From: Clostridia bacterium | GTDB lineage: Bacteria > Bacillota > Clostridia > Christensenellales > Aristaeellaceae | Length of the DNA stretch: 57,523 nt | Direction of reading: 5' to 3' | Assembly (NCBI GenBank): GCA_017448975.1 | Contig: JAFSKN010000012.1 | Location: 1 to 57,523, forward strand | Shown here: positions 1 through 6,742 of the stretch, in pieces | Numbering within the stretch: the stretch's first letter is position 1 | How the letters are laid out: each line of letters begins with the position of its first letter | Translations under genes and position numbers: made by a program | Notes under the pieces: model-generated | Databases searched by the model: none | Told to the model about the DNA's origin: nothing | Seen by the model: the letters and a program-made list of their open reading frames with translations, nothing else

Positions 1-34
1 CCAGAAGCACAATGGCGTCAAGCCAGACTTCCGC

Positions 35-169
35 GTCCTTTCATGCATCACCGGGAACCAACTTCCTTTTCCCTTTCAAGCGGCTTCCGGGTAAGAGGTC
101 CAGGAGGTGAAACCTCCTGGTGCAGGTGCGCGAGGGCCGCAAAGGCCCTCGCTTCCTTGTGACTTAAAG
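35..169. repeat. Left arm of long inverted repeat at window ends
   Basis: These 135 bases are the reverse complement of the last 135 bases of the window, with a single difference (A at 142 against G at 57416). The arm contains two perfect hairpins: CCAGGAGGT/ACCTCCTGG (100-108 with 112-120, loop GAA) and GCGAGGGCC/GGCCCTCGC (130-138 with 144-152). The single mismatch falls in the loop of the second hairpin, so both copies keep the stem. No reading frame of note lies in it. It may be a dispersed multicopy element or structured RNA on which assembly broke. Confidence 0.9.
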
Positions 170-207
170 TGTTCTTTAAACCGATACGCCTGACCAGTCC
201 CCCTGAC

Positions 208-247
208 AGCATAAAGGACGCGGAATCAAAGCCGCGTCCTTTATGCT
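208..247 (-). terminator. Hairpin terminator after the SpoVM-like gene
   Basis: A perfect 16-bp stem (208-223 with 232-247) has an 8-nt loop. Its right arm overlaps the stop codon of the SpoVM-like gene. The minus-strand 3' side ends in a short T run inside the stem rather than a long U tail, so it may act as a weak or two-way terminator. The stem itself is certain; the function is inferred from position. Confidence 0.6.
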
Positions 248-335
248 ATTTGGCTTTCTTTTTCTCTTTCGTAAATATGCGCAGCAAGCCGCGCAGGCCC
301 CTTGGGGCTTTCACACAGATCACCCGCATCGCCAT
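246..335 (-). CDS. spoVM: SpoVM-like spore morphogenesis peptide
   Basis: This 29-codon frame encodes a small amphipathic peptide matching SpoVM, the peptide that binds the convex forespore membrane and anchors the SpoIVA coat basement layer. Counting from the internal Met (codon at 327-329), the residues line up without gaps with Bacillus subtilis SpoVM as I recall it: Lys7, the key Pro9, a basic residue at 10, Leu12, Gly14 and Arg17, followed by a lysine-rich tail. AGGAGG lies 8 nt before the first ATG (333-335). The second ATG would give 27 residues, closer to the 26 of B. subtilis, so the start is not settled. The gene follows the small membrane gene by 12 nt and shares its SigE-type promoter. 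It is too short for most gene callers. Identification rests on residue pattern and context, not on a search. Confidence 0.75.
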   Translation of the reverse strand: MAMRVICVKAPRGLRGLLRIFTKEKKKAK

Positions 336-347
336 CTGTCCCGCCTC

Positions 348-545
348 CTATTTCTTCCGAATCAGCAGCAGTCCCAGCAGAATCAGCGCCGCGCCCACCA
401 GCGCCAGCCATGCCCAGAAGGGCACGCACAACAGGATCAGAATGACCCCCGTGCCGATCAGCACATACCCGGCGATGCGGAGAGAAAGGCTCCTGCCGCT
501 GGGATAGCATTGCACGCGCACCTCGTCTTCCCGCCGCCAGGACAT
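348..545 (-). CDS. Small membrane protein, co-transcribed with spoVM
   Basis: A 65-aa protein with a charged N-terminus (about residues 1-22) and two closely spaced hydrophobic segments (about 24-40 and 43-61), ending in a basic RKK tail. I do not recognise a named family. The ATG at 543-545 is chosen because GGGAGG sits 8 nt upstream; the in-frame GTG and TTG codons just before it overlap that site. A SigE-type promoter lies 20 nt upstream and the SpoVM-like gene starts 12 nt after its stop, so a mother-cell sporulation role is likely. This role is inferred from context only. Confidence 0.75.
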   Translation of the reverse strand: MSWRREDEVRVQCYPSGRSLSLRIAGYVLIGTGVILILLCVPFWAWLALVGAALILLGLLLIRKK

Positions 546-564
546 CAACACCACCTCCCGCTTG

Positions 565-593
565 ATTCTATGGCGGGGATGGGCGGTTTATGC
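565..593 (-). promoter_or_regulatory. SigE-type promoter for the small membrane gene and spoVM
   Basis: On the minus strand GCATAAA (587-593) and CATAGAAT (565-572) are separated by exactly 14 bases. This agrees with the SigE pattern of an ATA-containing -35 and a CATANNNT -10. The -10 ends 19 nt before the chosen start. The -35 overlaps the stop codon of the upstream acetyltransferase gene. SpoVM belongs to the SigE regulon in B. subtilis, which supports the call. Confidence 0.6.
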
Positions 594-1133
594 TTTTTGG
601 ATGGGCTGCGGGTCGGCTGGATGGTCGCCCAATTGCTTTTCCATCCAGATCATATCGTACCAGCGGCCAAATTTGTAGCCGCACTGGCGGAACGTGCCGC
701 AGCGCGTATACCCCATGCGTTCATGAAAACGCGGGCTGTCAAGGGTCAGCGTTTCGTCCTCGCGTTCGCTGTACGCGATGCAGGCGTAGGCGTTCAGGAA
801 ACGACGCCTTTTCAGTTCCTCCTCTAAGGCGGCATACAGCGCTTTTCCATAGCCTTTTCCGTGGGAGCCCTGGCGGATGTAAATGGTGGTTTCCACGGCC
901 CAATCATAGGCCGCCCGGCCTTTGAAGGGCCCCGCGTAAGCGTAGCCCTGGATTATTCCATCATCTTCTAATACAAGATAGGGGAAACCTTTCAGCGTTT
1001 CCGCGATCCGGCGGGAAAAATCCCGAAGGGAGGGCACTTCGTACTCAAAGGTGATGGCCGTTTTCTCCACATAGGGCGCGTATATTTCCAGAAGGGATTC
1101 CGCGTCGTCGGGCCGGGCGGGTCTGATGCGCAT
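588..1133 (-). CDS. GNAT N-acetyltransferase, phosphinothricin acetyltransferase-like
   Basis: A 181-aa single-domain acetyltransferase that would move acetyl from acetyl-CoA to an amine. It starts MRIRPARPDDAESLLEIY and carries the Pat/Bar pattern: a TFEYE-type segment near residue 30, the acetyl-CoA loop QGSHGKGYGKALY in the middle, and FHERMGYTRCGTFRQCGYKFGRWYD near the C-terminus as two joined blocks. Length is usual for the family. The start at 1133 is preferred over a frame-open ATG at 1157 because GAGGTG sits 6 nt before it. The gene lies 24 nt downstream of the AraC-GGDEF gene and is probably co-transcribed. The substrate is unknown; related enzymes act on methionine sulfoximine or other amino-acid analogues. 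Confidence 0.85.
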   Translation of the reverse strand: MRIRPARPDDAESLLEIYAPYVEKTAITFEYEVPSLRDFSRRIAETLKGFPYLVLEDDGIIQGYAYAGPFKGRAAYDWAVETTIYIRQGSHGKGYGKALYAALEEELKRRRFLNAYACIAYSEREDETLTLDSPRFHERMGYTRCGTFRQCGYKFGRWYDMIWMEKQLGDHPADPQPIQKA

Positions 1134-1157
1134 GAAAATCACCTCAACCTCGTTCAA

Positions 1158-1961
1158 TTATTTTACGGAATTCAGGGTTTGATGGATCTCGGTGAACAGC
1201 TCGCCGTAGCGGATGGAACGATCCGGGATCAGGAATTTGACGGCGTAGAGGGACAGGGGAATCTGCCTGCCTTCCCATTCAAAGGCTTCGCCATTCCTGC
1301 GCAGCACCTTTTCCATGATGGCGTCGGCAACGGCCGGGTCGGCGCTGCCGGTAGCCAGCACAAATTCATCCCCGCCGATGCGGAAGAGCAGCATGTTTTC
1401 CTCCGCCGCTTCTTCAATGCGCTTTAAGGAATCCCGGATGGCGATATCCCCGGCCTTGGTGGAGATTTCATTGATGGGCACCAGATGCTTGATATCAAAG
1501 CCGATCAGCCAGGCGCCGCGGTTGGCGGTCAGGTAATCGTACAGTTCGCTGATCACGTATTTGCGGTGCAGTTCCGTCATGTCAAACACTCCCTTTTCAT
1601 TTTTCGGTATTTCAAATTTAGGAAACAGGCCGGAAAACCGGCGGTTTTTCCGGAACACGGCGGGGGATTCCCCCCATACCCGGGAAAAGGCGCGGGTGAA
1701 CACTTCCGGGGAATTATAGCCCCAATCCATGGCGATATCCAGGGCGCTTTTGCTGGTGGAAATCAGTTCCCGGGCGCAGCAAGTAAGCCGGCGGCGGGTC
1801 ACATAGTCCGAAACGCCGATGCGGAACGCGTACCGGAACATCTTTTGCAGCGAGGACAGGGAACAGCCGCAGTGCTCCGCGATTTCCTGCTGATTCAGTT
1901 CGCTTTTCAGGTTGCTTTCGATGTAGTCCAGCGCGTCCGACAGGATGAAGAAATTATTCAC
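1158..1961 (-). CDS. AraC-type regulator fused to a GGDEF domain
   Basis: A 267-aa protein. Residues 1-105 form an AraC/XylS DNA-binding domain (two helix-turn-helix units, with QQEIAEHCGCSLSSLQKMF and SALDIAMDWGYNSPEVFTRAF). Residues about 145-265 are a short diguanylate-cyclase-like domain with an intact GGDEF motif (196-200) and a divergent upstream part (FDIKHLVPINEISTKAGD), where the usual glycine-histidine pair is lost. It may make or sense a cyclic dinucleotide, or be a degenerate sensor. GTG start: AAGGAGG lies 6 nt upstream. A SigA-like promoter sits at 2003-2031. Its target could be the neighbouring acetyltransferase or the amylase; no operator is obvious. Confidence 0.85.
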   Translation of the reverse strand: MNNFFILSDALDYIESNLKSELNQQEIAEHCGCSLSSLQKMFRYAFRIGVSDYVTRRRLTCCARELISTSKSALDIAMDWGYNSPEVFTRAFSRVWGESPAVFRKNRRFSGLFPKFEIPKNEKGVFDMTELHRKYVISELYDYLTANRGAWLIGFDIKHLVPINEISTKAGDIAIRDSLKRIEEAAEENMLLFRIGGDEFVLATGSADPAVADAIMEKVLRRNGEAFEWEGRQIPLSLYAVKFLIPDRSIRYGELFTEIHQTLNSVK

Positions 1962-2002
1962 CGTACACCTCCTTCCCTTATCCGGATCACGTGATCATGC
2001 AC

Positions 2003-2031
2003 AGTATAGCATGCGGAATCATTCCTGTCTT
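2003..2031 (-). promoter_or_regulatory. SigA-type promoter for the AraC-GGDEF gene
   Basis: On the minus strand AAGACA (2026-2031) and TATACT (2003-2008) are 17 bases apart. The -10 is close to consensus and lies 41 nt before the GTG start. Confidence 0.55.
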
Positions 2032-2067
2032 GATGATTTGCGTATTTTTGAAAAAAAGAAAGAAACA

Positions 2068-2097
2068 GCCCTGGCCGGAAAGAAAACCGGTCAGGGC
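2068..2097 (-). terminator. Intrinsic terminator after the amylase gene
   Basis: An 11-bp stem (2068-2078 with 2087-2097, one G-T wobble) with an 8-nt loop is followed on the minus strand by a T-rich tail (TGTTTCTTTCTTTTTTTC). It lies 11 nt after the amylase stop. Confidence 0.8.
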
Positions 2098-2108
2098 CAT
2101 TATCTGCG

Positions 2109-3743
2109 TCAACGCAGCACGGCGCTGGTCTGTCCGTCCAGGGTGAGCACCGCGCCGTTCAGGGAAGCGCCGCCCACGCCGATTACAGCGGAGAGCATGC
2201 CATAGGGCGCGCCCGCGGCCGCCAAGTCCAGGGTGATGGTGCGGCCCGTGGTATTGTGGATCACCGCCACGATATTGCCCTCCCAGGCGGCGATAAAGCC
2301 GCCCGCTTTGGTGTCCGGGAAGGAAAGGGCGGCGTATGTGCCCCGGGCGATTTCAGGATTGGCTTTGCGGATCATGATCAGCCGCTTGTAATAGTTATAC
2401 AGGCTGTCGCTCATTTTTTTCAGATCTTTCACGGAATAGGGGGTCTGCTTGGCGGTATCGTAGGTGGTGCCCACCGGGTCTTTCACCGTGTCGCCGTCGC
2501 CCCACAGCATGGCAAGGCGCCGGTTGGCGTCGGTATTGGCCCCGCCCCGGGAGCCCCGCATGCCGATTTCTTCCCCGTAATAGATGAAGGGCGAGCCGGG
2601 GGAGAGCAGATACAGATTGGCGGCGATTTTCGCCTGACCGCTGGCGACGGTCAGGTAGCCCGCCGCCCGGTCCGTATCGTGATTGGCGATGAAGAACACG
2701 TTGGCCGCGTCGGTACGCAGCGAAAGGATCTTTTCCTGATACTGCTGCACATAGGCCGTAAAGCGGTTCACGTTGCCCGCCTTGGCTGTTTCGGCGATCA
2801 GGCCGCTGGTCTGGCTGGCGGGGAAGTTGAAGCAGTTGGTGTAAGGGATATACTGGTCGATCACGCCGTCCCCGTCCCATACCTCGGCCACGGTGTACAC
2901 GTCGGGCTTGATTTGCCTGAGTTCTCCCATGTACCAATCCCAGAACTGGGCGCTTTGGGGATTATCGCCGAAGTATATGTATTTGGCCGCGTCGAAGCGG
3001 AAGCCGTCGATCCCCATATCGAGATAGAACTTCGCCACGTCCAGCATGGTCTTGCGCACGGATTCGTTATCGTAATTCAATTCGGGCATGGAATCGGAGA
3101 AATTGGCTTCATACAGCAGCTTGGCCCGTGAAACCGATATGAAGCGCCGCCCCGCGGGAGCCTTTGATCCCGCTGGCAGCCAGGTATAGAAATCATACCA
3201 GATGTTGTCCGGGTTGTTCATGGTGTGGGCGCTGACGAAGTTTTTAAACCACCGGTTTTCGGTGCTGGTGTGGTTGATGGGCAGGTCCAAGATCAGCTTC
3301 ACGTCCCGCTCATGGCACAGGGCGATCAATTCTTTTAAATCATTCAGGGAACCGAACTGCGGATCGACGGAATAGAAATCCGCAATATCATATTTGTGAT
3401 AGCTGGGGGAGGAGAAGATGGGCGTGAGCCAGATGCCCTCCACGCCCAAGCTCACCCCGGACTGGGGATCGCCGTCGTTCAGGTAATCCATGCGGTTGAT
3501 GATGCCGCGCAAATCGCCCACCCCGTCCCCGTCGGAATCGGAGAAGGAACCCACAAAGATTTCATAAAATACGCGGTTGTTATCGTCAACGGGCGTATAT
3601 CGGGAAAAATCCACGTCGTTCACCATCGCCTCTCCTTTTTCGTCCAGCGGGTACTGAACCGGCAGGTCAAGGTCCAAATATTCCGCCAGGCAGGCGGGAA
3701 CGATCAGCAGCAGCGCGGCCAAAATACAGAAAAACCTTTTCAT
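2109..3743 (-). CDS. Secreted GH13 alpha-amylase
   Basis: A 544-aa glycoside hydrolase family 13 enzyme that would cut alpha-1,4-glucan outside the cell and feed the neighbouring maltodextrin importer. Residues 1-20 are a signal peptide; VPAC at 15-18 could be a weak lipobox, otherwise cleavage after CLA is likely. The four conserved regions are present: DLPINH (153-158), GFRFDAAK (247-254, nucleophile Asp251), the acid Glu287 in VAEVWD, and NHD (354-356). A DSDGDGVGDLRG loop near 69-80 is typical of calcium-binding amylases. The C-terminal beta-domain spans about 450-544. Start chosen at the ATG 3741-3743 with GAAGGG upstream. Substrate could also be pullulan or dextrin. Confidence 0.88.
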   Translation of the reverse strand: MKRFFCILAALLLIVPACLAEYLDLDLPVQYPLDEKGEAMVNDVDFSRYTPVDDNNRVFYEIFVGSFSDSDGDGVGDLRGIINRMDYLNDGDPQSGVSLGVEGIWLTPIFSSPSYHKYDIADFYSVDPQFGSLNDLKELIALCHERDVKLILDLPINHTSTENRWFKNFVSAHTMNNPDNIWYDFYTWLPAGSKAPAGRRFISVSRAKLLYEANFSDSMPELNYDNESVRKTMLDVAKFYLDMGIDGFRFDAAKYIYFGDNPQSAQFWDWYMGELRQIKPDVYTVAEVWDGDGVIDQYIPYTNCFNFPASQTSGLIAETAKAGNVNRFTAYVQQYQEKILSLRTDAANVFFIANHDTDRAAGYLTVASGQAKIAANLYLLSPGSPFIYYGEEIGMRGSRGGANTDANRRLAMLWGDGDTVKDPVGTTYDTAKQTPYSVKDLKKMSDSLYNYYKRLIMIRKANPEIARGTYAALSFPDTKAGGFIAAWEGNIVAVIHNTTGRTITLDLAAAGAPYGMLSAVIGVGGASLNGAVLTLDGQTSAVLR

Positions 3744-3779
3744 GCGTCGCCCTTCTTTCTTCCGTTTTTTTCTAAGCAT

Positions 3780-3808
3780 ACTATGGCACGAAACGCGCCG
3801 CTTGTCAA
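3780..3808 (-). promoter_or_regulatory. SigA promoter for the amylase gene
   Basis: On the minus strand TTGACA (3803-3808) is 17 bases from CATAGT (3780-3785). The -35 shares five bases with the -35 of the opposing promoter, so the two cannot be occupied at the same time. Confidence 0.65.
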
Positions 3809-3830
3809 GAAAAGAAAATGATGGTATACT
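3802..3830 (+). promoter_or_regulatory. SigA promoter for the 3868-4925 gene pair
   Basis: TTGTCA (3802-3807), 17 bases, TATACT (3825-3830). The -35 overlaps that of the amylase promoter on the other strand. The -10 lies 37 nt before the first start codon. Confidence 0.65.
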
Positions 3831-3867
3831 TTCTTCATTCTGAATCGGCAGAAAGGGACCGGGACGC

Positions 3868-4356
3868 ATGATTTTCTTTTATTCCCAGGCGGACGTTCTC
3901 CGCGTGGACAGGCGCGCGAAAATCAGCCTATACTTTTCCTTGGCGCTGCTTTTATCATCGCTGATCGCCTGCATCGTGCTGTGTACGCGGGTGAATACCG
4001 GCAACGCGGAAAGCATGCTGTATACGGTGATCGGCCTGTTCACATTGGCCGGATGGATCACCATTCTGCTTTTGCGGCTGGTTTACTTTCCCAGCGCCGC
4101 CGTTTGCCGCCATATGAAAAGCATTTTGGACGGAGAGGAAGAAGAATGGGCAGGCCGTCTTTCCCTGTCTTCCGCCGCGTTTCAAATCCCCAAGGGCATT
4201 TTGGCGCGAAAGGTATTCCTTGCGGTGGAGGGAGAGGAAGAACCGAGGAAGCTGAATATCGACGACCGGCTGGTGAAAAAGCTGCCAGCCGACGGAACGC
4301 GGGTGCGCGTGCGCACGGTGCGGAAATTCATCACCGCCATCGAGGTGCTGCCATGA
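3868..4356 (+). CDS. Small two-helix membrane protein of unknown function
   Basis: A 162-aa protein not recognised as any named family. After a basic N-terminus it has two hydrophobic segments (about residues 20-40 and 52-70), then a soluble domain of about 90 residues that is acidic (DGEEEEW, VEGEEEPR) and ends in a basic beta-rich part (GTRVRVRTVRKFITAIEVLP). The layout resembles small membrane-anchored regulators or assembly factors, but no function can be assigned. Its stop overlaps the next start (ATGA), so the two are translationally coupled. It is transcribed away from the amylase and toward the maltodextrin operon. Confidence 0.75.
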   Translation: MIFFYSQADVLRVDRRAKISLYFSLALLLSSLIACIVLCTRVNTGNAESMLYTVIGLFTLAGWITILLLRLVYFPSAAVCRHMKSILDGEEEEWAGRLSLSSAAFQIPKGILARKVFLAVEGEEEPRKLNIDDRLVKKLPADGTRVRVRTVRKFITAIEVLP

Positions 4357-4925
4357 AAACGATTCGGAAAGCGATTACGCTGATCCCCCTGCTGATCCTG
4401 TGGCTGATGCTCAGCATCTTTTTATGGGGCTTCGTTTTCAATCTGATCACCGACGCGCCGCCCGCCCAGAAGATCACCCTGTACGTGGACGCGGAAACGC
4501 CGGGCGCCACGCAATTGGCCGTTCAATTGGAAGAAACGCTTGGGGGAAAGGTGCGCATGGTGAAGGTGCGGCCTTTTGATTACGCCATGTTCGACAGCGG
4601 CGCGCTGACCGGGGCTGATCTGTTTATCGTTCCCAGCTCCCATGCGGAAACCTATCAGGATTGGTTTTGTCCTCTGCCGGAGGAATTGAAGGATCAGGAT
4701 CTGATTCTGGAAATAGGCGGCGTGGCCTTGGGTACCCGCGTTTATAATGCCTCCGCCGATACGGGGATAGCGAAAGACTGCATTCAATACAGCAGAATAA
4801 ACGGGATAAAAGAGGACTATTATCTGTTCTTCGGAAAGAACGGCATCCATATGCAGGGAAATGAAAACGCGGTGGATAGCCTTGCCGTGGACGCCGCGCG
4901 CAGCCTGTTTGATTTATACAAATAA
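4353..4925 (+). CDS. Membrane-anchored protein of unknown function
   Basis: A 190-aa protein with one N-terminal membrane anchor (about residues 8-30) followed by an extracellular domain. The domain has alternating strands and helices (KITLYVDAETPGATQLAVQLEE, split here only for description) and a serine-rich turn FIVPSSHAETYQDW; this pattern is reminiscent of an alpha/beta binding fold but I cannot name the family. The ATG overlaps the previous stop by ATGA coupling. It ends 48 nt before the malE -35 region, and no terminator is visible between them. Confidence 0.75.
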   Translation: MKTIRKAITLIPLLILWLMLSIFLWGFVFNLITDAPPAQKITLYVDAETPGATQLAVQLEETLGGKVRMVKVRPFDYAMFDSGALTGADLFIVPSSHAETYQDWFCPLPEELKDQDLILEIGGVALGTRVYNASADTGIAKDCIQYSRINGIKEDYYLFFGKNGIHMQGNENAVDSLAVDAARSLFDLYK

Positions 4926-4950
4926 GCAATGAAAAAAATGGAAAATTCCC

Positions 4951-4971
4951 CTGTTTTTTTCAAAGAAACAG
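4951..4971. promoter_or_regulatory. Candidate operator upstream of malE
   Basis: A 21-bp near-palindrome, CTGTTT at one end and AAACAG at the other, with 9 of 10 base pairs symmetric about 4961. It ends one base before the -35 of the malE promoter, the usual place for an activator site. The binding protein is unknown. Confidence 0.45.
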
Positions 4972-4972
4972 A

Positions 4973-5001
4973 TTGACAAACCGGAAAAAAAGCGGTAGAA
5001 T
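4973..5001 (+). promoter_or_regulatory. SigA promoter of the maltodextrin operon
   Basis: Perfect TTGACA (4973-4978), 17-base spacer, TAGAAT (4996-5001). The predicted leader before the malE start is about 85 nt. Confidence 0.8.
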
Positions 5002-5094
5002 CGTGCATGGAAAAATCGATGAGAAAACAAGGCGCTCACCCTCATGAATCAAGGGCCGTTTTGGCTTGAGATAAAACTGAAAGGAGATACTTGT

Positions 5095-6582
5095 ATGAAA
5101 AAGTTCCTTGCGATCGTTCTCTCTCTGGTCATGGCGCTGTCCATGGTCGCCTCTGCCAGCGCTTCCAGCGTGGCGGGCACCTATGACATCACCATTTGGG
5201 TGGCTGAAAAGGCCGTTGAGCTGACCAAACAGCAGATTGCCGACTTCAACGCCTCCAACGAACTGGGCATTACCTTCAATGCCACCGTGGAACCCGTTTC
5301 CGAATCCGACTCCGCCACCCAGATGATTACCGACGTGGAAGCGGGCGGCGACATCTTCTGCTTCGCGCAGGATCAGTTCGCCCGTCTGGTGCAGGCCGGC
5401 GCGCTGGCCAAGCTGGGCAAAGGCGCTTCTGAAACCGTGACCGCCAACAACGCCGCTGGCGTCGTGGCCGCTGCCACCTCCGGCGACGCGCTGTACGCCT
5501 ATCCGCTGACCGCCGATAACGGCTACTTCATGTACTATGATAAGTCCGTCATCCCCGAAGCGGATATCGATTCCCTGGAAGCCATCATTGCCGACTGCGA
5601 AGCCAACCAAAAGTATTTCGCCTTTGAAATGCAGACCTCTGCCTGGTACATCGCTTCCTTCTTCTTCGGCACCGGCTGCGTCTCCGAATGGACCACCGAT
5701 TCCGACGGCCAGTTCATCGAAGTGCATGACACCTTCAACAGCCCCCAGGGCCTCATCGCCGTCAAGGGCATGAAGAAGCTGGTTTCTTCTCCCTATCATC
5801 TGTCCTCCTCCTCCGGTGCTGAATTCGCTTCCGGCGCTGCCGTGGTCGTGACCGGCACCTGGGATTACAACACCGTGGAAGGCATCCTTGGCGATAACAT
5901 GGGCGTTGCCGATCTGCCCTCCTTTGAAGTGGATGGCCAGCTCTATCACCTGGGTTCCTTCAACGGCTGCAAGCTGCTGGGCGTAAAGCCCCAGGTTGAC
6001 GCCGTTCGTCAGGCTGCCCTGAATCAGCTGGCGCTGTACCTGACTGACAAAAAGTGCCAGATGGAACGCTTTGAAGCCCTGGCCTGGGGTCCCTCCAACA
6101 TTGCCGCGCAGCAGTCCGACGCCGTGCAGGCCAACCCCGGCCTGGCCGCCCTGCTGGCTCAGAGCCCCTATTCCATTCCTCAGGGCCAGATCCACGGCTC
6201 CTGGTGGGATATTGCCAAGGTCATCGGTGACGACGTGAAGAACGCCGAAGACGAAGCTGGCCTGCAGGCCGCTCTGGACAACTACAACGACAAGATCGCC
6301 AGCCTGTTCACCATGAGCGACGATGTGAAGTATGGCTGGACCCTGATCGGCGCGGTGAACGGCACCATGTGGGACAACGACTTCCCCATGACCAAGATCT
6401 CCGCTTCCGAATGGAAGACCGACGAAGCCTACGCCATGGACGCCGGCACCGAATTCAAGGTGCGCCAGGGCCTGAGCTGGGACAACAACTTCCCCGCCGA
6501 GAACTTCAAGGTGGAAGAAGCGGGCACCTATTATGTGGTGTTCAACGAAACCACCGGCGAAGTGAGCATCGTGGCTGAATAA
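5095..6582 (+). CDS. malE: Maltodextrin-binding protein with extra C-terminal starch-binding-like domain
   Basis: A 495-aa extracellular solute-binding protein of the MalE type. Residues 1-23 are a signal peptide ending in ASASA; there is no lipobox cysteine, unusual for a Gram-positive binding protein. Residues about 30-405 are the binding fold (DITIWVAEKAVELTKQQI at the start of the mature part). Residues 413-495 form an extra domain with a SusE/SusF-like pattern: WTLIGAVNG, WDNDFPMT, GTEFKVR, SWDNNFP, and AGTYYVVF with a final TGEVSIV. Such domains bind starch in Bacteroidetes proteins. AAGGAGA lies 8 nt before the ATG. It heads the importer operon and is followed by a hairpin that should raise its expression over the permeases. 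Confidence 0.85.
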   Translation: MKKFLAIVLSLVMALSMVASASASSVAGTYDITIWVAEKAVELTKQQIADFNASNELGITFNATVEPVSESDSATQMITDVEAGGDIFCFAQDQFARLVQAGALAKLGKGASETVTANNAAGVVAAATSGDALYAYPLTADNGYFMYYDKSVIPEADIDSLEAIIADCEANQKYFAFEMQTSAWYIASFFFGTGCVSEWTTDSDGQFIEVHDTFNSPQGLIAVKGMKKLVSSPYHLSSSSGAEFASGAAVVVTGTWDYNTVEGILGDNMGVADLPSFEVDGQLYHLGSFNGCKLLGVKPQVDAVRQAALNQLALYLTDKKCQMERFEALAWGPSNIAAQQSDAVQANPGLAALLAQSPYSIPQGQIHGSWWDIAKVIGDDVKNAEDEAGLQAALDNYNDKIASLFTMSDDVKYGWTLIGAVNGTMWDNDFPMTKISASEWKTDEAYAMDAGTEFKVRQGLSWDNNFPAENFKVEEAGTYYVVFNETTGEVSIVAE

Positions 6583-6630
6583 GCTGTTTGCCATTGCGCA
6601 ACGCAATTTCCGGCAATAGGCAGTCCGGAC

Positions 6631-6664
6631 GGCCGGAGTCAATTCATCTTGGCTCCGGCCTTTT
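6631..6664 (+). terminator. Intercistronic hairpin between malE and malF
   Basis: GGCCGGAG (6631-6638) pairs with CTCCGGCC (6653-6660), followed by TTTTC. It is likely a partial terminator or 3' stabiliser that lets malE message exceed that of the permeases. Confidence 0.65.
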
Positions 6665-6742
6665 CATTAAAAGCTCCATGAGCGCTCGATTCGAAATGGC
6701 TTCAAGAAAAGCCGCTTCGCGTAAGGGGAGGAAAGTGAATGT

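Noticed and set aside
4960-6642. Long minus-strand frame opposite malE
   Set aside because: It lies antisense to a well-supported gene, is Gly/His/Val-rich as antisense frames of GC-rich genes are, and lacks domains.
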